From the NCBI GenBank assembly GCA_045657265.1, contig JAZOSU010000006.1:1-28134 (forward strand): DNA of 28,134 bases. The letters are read 5' to 3'. The DNA is from RGIG9041 sp045657265 (GTDB lineage: Bacteria; Bacillota; Clostridia; Oscillospirales; QAKW01). The translations under genes and the position numbers were made by a program. The notes below the pieces were generated by a model. It did no database searches and was not told the origin of the DNA. It saw only the letters and a program-made list of their open reading frames with translations. Below, piece after piece: positions 23,063-28,134 of the stretch (position 1 is its first letter; each line of letters starts with the position of its first letter).

Positions 23063-23476
23063 ATGTTTGAGAAACTTAAATATAACATAGCACGGTTTAT
23101 GTACGGAAGATACGGAGTTGACAGTTTGTATAAAGGACTTCTTTTTTTGTATCTTGCATTTGTAATACTCAATATGGTTTTTGAAAGTTTCGTTTTCCGT
23201 ATTCTGATGAGTATAACTCTGGTTTATCTTATTTTCAGAATGCTCTCAAAAAACCATTCCGCACGCGCAAAAGAAAACCAGATATATCTTAAAATGACAT
23301 CTCCGATAAAAAGATTTTTTAAAATAAATACGCTTCGTATCAAAGATATAAAAACAAGAAGATACAGAATTTGTCCACACTGTAAAGCTTCTGTCCGTCT
23401 TCCGATAAAAAAAGGACGTCATAACGTAAACTGCCCCAAATGTAGCAGATCTTTTACCGTAAATATAAAATTTTAA
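23063..23476 (+). CDS. Two-helix membrane protein with C-terminal zinc ribbon
   Basis: The 137-residue protein has two membrane helices (about 24-40 and 44-60), a basic stretch, and a zinc ribbon at the end with CPHC (104-107) and CPKC (124-127). The ribbon resembles the small rubredoxin-like knuckles found in many Clostridial J-domain neighbours. TAGGAG lies before ATG 23063, nine bases after the DnaJ-domain gene. It is the last gene of the MacB-DUF5685-DnaJ unit and is followed by a strong terminator. No specific function is known. Confidence 0.75.
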   Translation: MFEKLKYNIARFMYGRYGVDSLYKGLLFLYLAFVILNMVFESFVFRILMSITLVYLIFRMLSKNHSARAKENQIYLKMTSPIKRFFKINTLRIKDIKTRRYRICPHCKASVRLPIKKGRHNVNCPKCSRSFTVNIKF

Positions 23477-23505
23477 AAAACGTCAGACAAAAGTCTGACG
23501 TTTTT
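23476..23505. terminator. Terminator of the MacB-like operon
   Basis: AAAAACGTCAGAC (23476-23488) pairs perfectly with 23493-23505 around AAAA and ends in TTTTT. The 185 bases that follow hold nothing convincing. Confidence 0.9.
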
Positions 23506-23690
23506 ACATATCCAATCCAAAAAATCTATAGCATATTTTTCGCCTTTTTTCATTATTTCAAAATTATAAATATTGAAGCAATAACAAAAATCACTCTTTT
23601 CATTTGTTTTTCCTTTAATACAATTCAAATAACGTCACAACACAAGTGTATTCCTTTTGTAAATTCAAGTAATACAGCAAGGTAACCTTA

Positions 23691-23723
23691 AAACAGGAGA
23701 TTCCTTTTCGGAATCTCCTGTTT
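23691..23723. terminator. Terminator of the second solute-binding protein operon
   Basis: AAACAGGAGATTCC (23691-23704) pairs with 23710-23723 around a five-base loop. It lies directly after the minus-strand stop at 23728. Its minus-strand T-run is short (TTTT). Confidence 0.75.
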
Positions 23724-23727
23724 ATTT

Positions 23728-24165
23728 TTAATAGTATGAAATTACCAAAGTCTGACCGTCATATAAAAATGCATTTTCAAGATTTGAATCAAATCTGCCG
23801 TCTATAGTTACGTGAAAAGATTTATCCACAGTTTTTCTTTCTCCCATAAAATAGGAAAATTCATTATACTGTATAAACGGTTGACCGAACTCTTCATATA
23901 TTTTTTTATATTTCAGACTGAATACATCTTTGACTGAATCGCCATCTTCTATTTTTATCTGTTTGTTTTCAAAATCTCTGTCACCGAAACCTTCTATTGT
24001 AACGTATATTGTAGAAAGTTCGGGTTGTTCGCCATAAAACTTTGAAACAACTGCTACAGTAACAGAAACTGCGATTATTACGAATACTACTATTATAATT
24101 GGTAAACGTTTACCCACAAACAACCAGTCTGAAACCTTTTTAAAGAAGCTACTTATGCGGGACAT
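23728..24165 (-). CDS. Single-pass membrane protein with a DUF4430-like outer domain
   Basis: The 145-residue protein has a basic cytoplasmic start, one membrane helix (about 22-42) and an extracytoplasmic domain of 100 residues. The domain's order (STIYVTIEGFG, KIEDGDSVKDVF, FHVTIDGRFDSN, FLYDGQTLVISYY) resembles DUF4430/ubiquitin-like ligand domains in which a strand is followed by a G-D turn and a final Y-D-G-x-x-L strand; I consider this tentative. It begins 5 bases after the solute-binding protein gene ends, and its ribosome site GGAGTAA includes that stop codon, so translation is coupled. It likely works with that lipoprotein at the outer face of the membrane. Confidence 0.7.
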   Translation of the reverse strand: MSRISSFFKKVSDWLFVGKRLPIIIVVFVIIAVSVTVAVVSKFYGEQPELSTIYVTIEGFGDRDFENKQIKIEDGDSVKDVFSLKYKKIYEEFGQPFIQYNEFSYFMGERKTVDKSFHVTIDGRFDSNLENAFLYDGQTLVISYY

Positions 24166-24170
24166 AAATA

Positions 24171-25580
24171 TTACTCCTTGGGAGTCTCTGTTGCGCCCTG
24201 CGCTTCAACTTCTTTAGCGGTTGCATCAACGAGAATAGCTTCAATGTCTCCGCCTTTTGAAAGATAATCTCTTACTTTACCGATAAAGTAATCAAATGTT
24301 TTATATTCTGTAGAAAGTGAACGGCCTGCTGATGTTGTTGCTTCCATCAAATCAAATACACGTTCCTGAAGTGAATCTTCTTTAACTACTTCTTTCTGGA
24401 TAGTAGGATCTTTGTCTACTTCGATAAGGTTGTTGTCTTCGTCGTAAAGAAGTTCTTCAACACCGATAGAATACTTATTACCGGGCATTGAATAGTCTGT
24501 TTTGAATGCTTTATAACCCCAATCGATTTCAGTAATTGTACCGTCGCCGTTGTCTTCTGCCAATGCATCAAGATATTCAATGATAAATACAGCCATAGCA
24601 TCTATGATTTCTGCTTTTTTCTTAAGGAACTGTGAGTTTACATACACACCGAAATCATAGTTACAGATTATATCGCCGATTTCTTTTTTACCTGTTGTTG
24701 AAACAGGAAGTGAGAATACACCGAGTTTGTCTGCTGCCAAACCGCCGTTTGCTATATCGTCAGAAGCGCCGATAATCATAGCAGCTTTTCCGTCAGAGAA
24801 CATTTTCTTTGCCTGTTCGTGTGTTGCTTTAGCACAGTCAGCATTAAAGAAACCGTTATCAACCATTGATTTAAGGTCGTTTATAGCTCTTGTCCAGCTG
24901 TTAACAACGCCGTATTTCGGAACATATGAATGTTCAGCAACGCCGCCTTCCATAAGGATAAGTTCATCCATTACATACTGAAGACCTACGTCTGCAAAAC
25001 CACCTGCAATAGGTGTTATGCCTTTTGCTTTAAGAGCATCAACAACTGCTGTAAACTGTTCCCATGTTTTGGGAATCTGAAGTCCGTTATCAACAAAAAG
25101 GTCTTCGTTGAAGAAAACGCCCTGATATGTACCTCTGAGTGCAAGAAGGTGGTTTACACCGTTTGCATCTGTTGATGTATCGAGAACAAACTGATCTTTG
25201 TTTTCAAAAAGAGCAGGATATTTTTCCTGGAATGTAGCCAAAGATGCGAGTTTTCCGCTTTCAATCATAGGAGTTACAAGTTCATCGCGCTGATAAAGGA
25301 AAAATCCGATTTTATCAGATTCAACGTCTTTAAGAAATGCTTTTTTACCTGCTTCGTCTTCAGGGATAGAAACCAATTCGATTTTTACAAAGTCATCCTT
25401 TGTAAAAAGGTTTGCATCCTCGATAGCAAGCTGCATCTGAGCATAAGCTTCACTGTCTTTCGCAAAAGGTACACCAAAGCCAACAGTTGTCATAACTTCG
25501 TCACGCATACAACCTGAGCAAAGACTAAGAAGTGTAACCAATACAAGAACGATACTTGTAATTTTTGTAAACTTTCTCAT
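24171..25580 (-). CDS. Extracellular solute-binding lipoprotein (family 1), orphan
   Basis: The 469-residue protein has a signal peptide ending in LCSGC (lipidated Cys24). The mature part follows the sugar-type solute-binding pattern: LRGTYQGVFFNEDLFVDNGL near residue 145, PKTWEQFTAVVDALKAKGI, ITPIAGGF, a MEGGVAEH region, and FSDGKAAMIIGASDDI. These blocks are those of maltose/multiple-sugar binding proteins. I use ATG 25580 because GGAGG precedes it and the signal peptide begins there; the open frame to 25646 adds a stretch that fits no signal. No permease or ATPase gene is near. It is coupled to a small membrane protein downstream. Substrate unknown. Confidence 0.88.
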   Translation of the reverse strand: MRKFTKITSIVLVLVTLLSLCSGCMRDEVMTTVGFGVPFAKDSEAYAQMQLAIEDANLFTKDDFVKIELVSIPEDEAGKKAFLKDVESDKIGFFLYQRDELVTPMIESGKLASLATFQEKYPALFENKDQFVLDTSTDANGVNHLLALRGTYQGVFFNEDLFVDNGLQIPKTWEQFTAVVDALKAKGITPIAGGFADVGLQYVMDELILMEGGVAEHSYVPKYGVVNSWTRAINDLKSMVDNGFFNADCAKATHEQAKKMFSDGKAAMIIGASDDIANGGLAADKLGVFSLPVSTTGKKEIGDIICNYDFGVYVNSQFLKKKAEIIDAMAVFIIEYLDALAEDNGDGTITEIDWGYKAFKTDYSMPGNKYSIGVEELLYDEDNNLIEVDKDPTIQKEVVKEDSLQERVFDLMEATTSAGRSLSTEYKTFDYFIGKVRDYLSKGGDIEAILVDATAKEVEAQGATETPKE

Positions 25581-25631
25581 TTTTATTCCTCCATAAATAT
25601 CATAATTGACATAAATATACATTATGAAGAC

Positions 25632-25660
25632 ATTATAACATAACAAATTATTAAATTAAA
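25632..25660 (-). promoter_or_regulatory. Candidate promoter of the second solute-binding protein gene
   Basis: On the minus strand TTTAAT (25660-25655) and TATAAT (25637-25632) have a 17-base spacer, about 50 bases before the ATG. It overlaps the end of the flippase gene. Confidence 0.4.
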
Positions 25661-27156
25661 GGGCATTTTTTAATAATTTTCTTTTTTTTATTTTTATACT
25701 GAAAAATAATCACAAAACTTCCAAAAACAAGGCAAAAAAAGACGCAACCAAGTATAGTTTTTGGTATTGTTGCACCAAAAGGAATAAAAAATTTTGTTAT
25801 AATTGCCGATACCAAAACCCATAAAAAAGGCATTATCCACCACTTAAAAAAGTGATTTTTAAGTTCCGAAGTACGAATAAGCAAACTGAAATTAAGAAGT
25901 GATACGGTTATATTTGAAACTACCATAACGCCCAAGAAACCCAGCAAACCGAATCTCGGAACTAAAATAAGTATAAGAATTATACGTATACCCGAATCAA
26001 TACAGTTATTGTACAGTACCTGTTTCTGTTTACCAAGTCCTTTCAAAAGTCCGTCGCAGATACTGTCAAGATACATAAACGGCACTATCGGGGCAAGTAC
26101 CTTTAAAATCATACCAACCCTTTCGCTTTTGTAAATAATCATACCGAAATTATCGGCAAAAACAAAAAATACACCGCCAATCATTGCAGAAAGTGTAAGA
26201 GTCAGAAAACAGGCTCTGCTGACTATGCTTTTTGTTCGCTTGGACGAACCCACCGCAGAGGCTTCGGTTATTTCAGGTACTAAAAGAGTAGAAAGAGCAT
26301 TCAGAAAAGAAAACGGAAAAAACAAAAGAGGCAGCGCCATTCCCTTTAATGCACCGAACTGAGAAAGCGCATCTGCTCTTGAACCTGTAAACAAAGTAAT
26401 CGCCGTTGGCACAAGCATATTTTCCGCAGTATGCAATCCTGATGCAAGATATCTTGAAAGCGCAACAGGCATTGCACTACTGATGATTTTTCGTTTATAG
26501 CTTTTTTTATCAACGGGTATGCTTTTTTTATCGGTACAATACCTTAATGCAAGATACAGACACGAAACCGCTTCTGAAACAGTATTTGCAAAAAAAGTTG
26601 CGGCAAGAAGTTTATCCGTTCCTTTATCTGCGAACATAAAAATAGCCGCCGCGGCAAATGCAAGTCTTGAAATCTGTTCAATTATCTGAGCGCTACAACC
26701 GTGAATAACGTTTTTATTAGCAGTAAAATACCCTGATATAACACTGCACACCGCCATAAACGGAAGAGAAAAGCTAAGTACCCGAAGTGACAAAAAAGCT
26801 CTCGCATCCGCTATCCAGAAATCCGTTATTATCCTTGAAAATACAATTAAAACAACCATCGCCAGAGAACCTGTAAAAACTGCCGTTTTTATTCCGCTTT
26901 TAACAACTCCCTGCGACTCCGATTTATTACAAAGAGCTATTTTCTCGGCGCACATTCTTGTAACGGTAACCGCAAGACCTGACTGAGCAAAGGTTATAAA
27001 CAAAGCGTAAATCGAGCTTATAAGCTGATATACACCCATCCCTTCTTCGCCTATTCTTGAAGAAATATATATGCGGAAAATCATTCCCAGTCCCCGAAGC
27101 AAAAAACCCGTGAACGTCAGTATCATTGCATTTTTCAAAAATTTCAGTTTTTTCAT
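25651..27156 (-). CDS. SpoVB-type polysaccharide/lipid flippase (MOP superfamily)
   Basis: The 501-residue protein has about fourteen membrane helices and no large soluble part, as in MurJ/SpoVB-type flippases that carry lipid-linked oligosaccharides or peptidoglycan precursors across the membrane. The start KNAMILTFTGFLLRGLGMIF, the loop GEEGMGVYQLISSIYALF and the repeated A-x-x-P...LLFFPFSFLNALSTLLVPEI block are typical of stage V sporulation protein B and its paralogues. The second ATG (27156) is used because AGGTGG is only one base before the first. It is divergent from apt across an 80-base region with a palindrome. Clostridia often carry several paralogues, so a role in spore cortex formation is likely but not certain. 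Confidence 0.88.
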   Translation of the reverse strand: MKKLKFLKNAMILTFTGFLLRGLGMIFRIYISSRIGEEGMGVYQLISSIYALFITFAQSGLAVTVTRMCAEKIALCNKSESQGVVKSGIKTAVFTGSLAMVVLIVFSRIITDFWIADARAFLSLRVLSFSLPFMAVCSVISGYFTANKNVIHGCSAQIIEQISRLAFAAAAIFMFADKGTDKLLAATFFANTVSEAVSCLYLALRYCTDKKSIPVDKKSYKRKIISSAMPVALSRYLASGLHTAENMLVPTAITLFTGSRADALSQFGALKGMALPLLFFPFSFLNALSTLLVPEITEASAVGSSKRTKSIVSRACFLTLTLSAMIGGVFFVFADNFGMIIYKSERVGMILKVLAPIVPFMYLDSICDGLLKGLGKQKQVLYNNCIDSGIRIILILILVPRFGLLGFLGVMVVSNITVSLLNFSLLIRTSELKNHFFKWWIMPFLWVLVSAIITKFFIPFGATIPKTILGCVFFCLVFGSFVIIFQYKNKKKKIIKKCPLI

Positions 27157-27190
27157 CATACCACCTATTTAATGCTACGCAACAATACAC

Positions 27191-27219
27191 TTGAAATATT
27201 CATCAATTTGATGTATATT
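27191..27219 (+). promoter_or_regulatory. apt promoter with palindrome in the spacer
   Basis: TTGAAA (27191-27196) and TATATT (27214-27219) are 17 bases apart, 20 bases before the apt ATG. The spacer and part of the -10 form an inverted repeat with arms 27196-27206 and 27208-27218 (one mismatch; inner CATCAA-T-TTGATG is perfect), a possible operator. It lies between the divergent flippase and apt genes. Confidence 0.65.
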
Positions 27220-27238
27220 TGTTTCGAGGTGATAATTA

Positions 27239-27763
27239 ATGAAAACAGTTAAAGATTATATAAGAACAATTCCCGATTTTCCCATTAAAGGAATTATGTT
27301 TCGGGACGTAACAACTGTTCTTTCCGATGCGGAAGGCTTTAAACTTTCAATAAACACTCTGCAAAAACAACTTGAAAACGTTGATTTTGATATTATAGCA
27401 GGTATAGATTCAAGAGGTTTTCTTTTTGGCGCGCCCCTTTCTTATAACCTTGATAAGCCTTTCGTGCCTATCAGAAAAAAAGGCAAACTTCCCTATAAAA
27501 CAGTTGAGGAAAGCTACGCTCTTGAATACGGAAGCGCAACTATAGAAATACACGAAGATGCAATAGCAAAAGGCCAGAAGGTTGTGCTTGTTGATGACCT
27601 TATTGCAACAGGCGGTTCTATGAAAGCGGCAGTCAACCTTGTTGAAAAGCTCGGTGGTGAAGTTGTTAAAATACTGTTTCTTATAGAGCTTCCCGACCTT
27701 CACGGAAGAGACGCCCTCAAAGGCTACGATATATACTCAGCAGCCCAATTTGAAGGCGAATAG
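27239..27763 (+). CDS. apt: Adenine phosphoribosyltransferase
   Basis: Apt makes AMP from adenine and PRPP, salvaging adenine released by methylation and polyamine pathways. The 174-residue protein has the family start TIPDFPIKGIMFRDVTTVL, the GIDSRGFLFGAPLSY block, the flexible loop RKKGKLPYKTVEESYALEYG, and the PRPP-binding VLVDDLIATGGS at 116-127. The C-terminal KGYDIYSAAQ is typical. ATG 27239 follows GAGGTGAT. It is transcribed alone from a consensus-like promoter and read away from the SpoVB-type gene. In many Clostridia apt lies beside relA; it does not here. Confidence 0.95.
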   Translation: MKTVKDYIRTIPDFPIKGIMFRDVTTVLSDAEGFKLSINTLQKQLENVDFDIIAGIDSRGFLFGAPLSYNLDKPFVPIRKKGKLPYKTVEESYALEYGSATIEIHEDAIAKGQKVVLVDDLIATGGSMKAAVNLVEKLGGEVVKILFLIELPDLHGRDALKGYDIYSAAQFEGE

Positions 27764-27821
27764 TATATCAGATAAAACATTTTTAATAACATATCCTAAA
27801 TAAAAAAGAGTGAAATCCATA

Positions 27822-28022
27822 TGCGTTGTACCCTTAAGGATACAACGCAGCGATATAAATCCCTTACGTGATTTGCGATATACCTATCGGTGCGATATAA
27901 GGCTATGCCTTTCGATATGTCCTTCGGACGAGATAGGATTTATATCATATCTCGTTTGCCGTAAGGTAAACATATCGAATTTTACGAAGTAAAATATATC
28001 GAATTGCGAAGCAATATATCGC
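27822..28022. repeat. Array of hairpins built from CGATAT / ATATCG inverted blocks
   Basis: The left half has CGATAT at 27851, 27876, 27893 and 27913; the right half has its reverse ATATCG at 27972, 27996 and 28016. The halves are therefore inverted about 27930. Hairpins: 27822-27849 (9-bp outer stem), 27899-27911, 27919-27929, 27929-27954 (cgagata/tatctcg), 27954-27971 (GTAA loop), 27979-27995 and 28003-28015 (GAA loops). A long-range 11-bp pairing joins 27852-27862 to 27936-27946. The stems differ in sequence but keep their loops and flanks, so the structure is kept while bases change. This fits a dispersed palindromic repeat, a non-autonomous mobile element or a structured 3' RNA. Confidence 0.75.
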
Positions 28023-28068
28023 GAATTACCATTCTCAAAAATTTAATATATTCTCTGTTGAAACAGTA

Positions 28069-28101
28069 AAACGGATGTGTAGAAAATCTACACATCCGTT
28101 T
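28069..28101. terminator. Strong 15-bp terminator-like hairpin
   Basis: AAACGGATGTGTAGA (28069-28083) pairs perfectly with 28087-28101 around AAA. The T-run after it is weak. It may end a transcript through the hairpin array or a gene beyond the right edge. Confidence 0.65.
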
Positions 28102-28134
28102 AATATTTGTCTTATACCGTAACAAGCAGGGAAA

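Larger units (their letters stand above)
27764..28134. other. Gene-free right end of the window
   Basis: No protein gene is seen after apt. The stretch contains the hairpin array described separately (27822-28022), a short AT-rich part, and a terminator-like stem near 28069-28101. The last 30 bases show nothing I can name. Confidence 0.6.

Noticed and set aside
23473..23553. A 26-codon minus-strand frame beginning MKKGEKYAIDF
   Set aside because: It has no ribosome site and its last third is the terminator stem of the zinc-ribbon operon.
25581..25646. N-terminal extension of the second solute-binding protein
   Set aside because: The signal peptide and a GGAGG ribosome site mark ATG 25580 as the start; the extension lies over the promoter region.
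27822..28022. CRISPR array or attenuator
   Set aside because: The repeated blocks are short, vary in spacing and are partly inverted to each other, unlike CRISPR. No coding gene follows that an attenuator could control within the window.

Overview
The window looks like chromosomal DNA of a low-GC, Gram-positive, probably endospore-forming member of the Clostridia (gut Oscillospiraceae/Ruminococcaceae-like). The reasons are an AT-rich sequence, several TTG starts behind strong GGAGG-type ribosome sites, HPr kinase, a YlmC/YmxH-type sporulation protein, a SpoVB-type flippase, DUF378 and DUF5685 proteins, and many lipoproteins. The genus is not fixed by anything I can see. No rRNA, tRNA or CRISPR array was found, and no complete insertion sequence.

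Layout. (1) Positions 1-2250: a secreted protein cut by the left edge, then two decaying genes. These are a sigma-70-family factor with a frameshift, a stop and a lost C-terminus, and a secreted protein with an ATC in place of its start and a +1 frameshift in a run of seven A. (2) 2400-5240: a tight operon of an MFS permease, an Mrp/NBP35 iron-sulfur P-loop ATPase, a YlmC/YmxH protein and a TIGR01440/YwlG protein. (3) 5300-8070: a small DUF378 membrane protein, then a two-gene envelope unit made of a type II membrane protein with two PLAT-like repeats and a lipoprotein. (4) 8119-10396: ROK glucokinase and hprK in one operon, with divergent rpmB (L28). (5) 10546-13254: an orphan solute-binding lipoprotein behind a perfect consensus promoter, and rlmH. 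(6) 13241-15258: a four-gene overlapping minus-strand operon (XRE regulator, ImmA/IrrE protease, NUDIX hydrolase, rlmH), divergent from a micro-ORF and a zinc-ribbon/sigma-region-4-like protein of phage type. Paired promoters and repeated operator half-sites lie between them. (7) 15301-23476: a heterodimeric ABC exporter pair, divergent from a compact unit of a MacB-like ABC protein, DUF5685, a DnaJ-TPR protein and a zinc-ribbon membrane protein. (8) 23728-27763: a second orphan solute-binding lipoprotein coupled to a small membrane protein, a SpoVB-type flippase, and divergent apt with a palindromic operator candidate in its promoter. (9) 27764-28134: no gene, but a dense array of hairpins built from inverted CGATAT/ATATCG blocks.

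Themes. Sugar sensing and use is represented by HprK, glucokinase and two solute-binding lipoproteins that lack permeases here. Envelope export is represented by three ABC exporter genes. The sharpest leads for unknown biology are the hairpin array at the right end, the ABC-DUF5685-DnaJ-zinc-ribbon unit, the XRE/ImmA control region wired to NUDIX and rlmH, and the tandem PLAT-like membrane protein. Promoter and operator calls are read by eye from sequence only.
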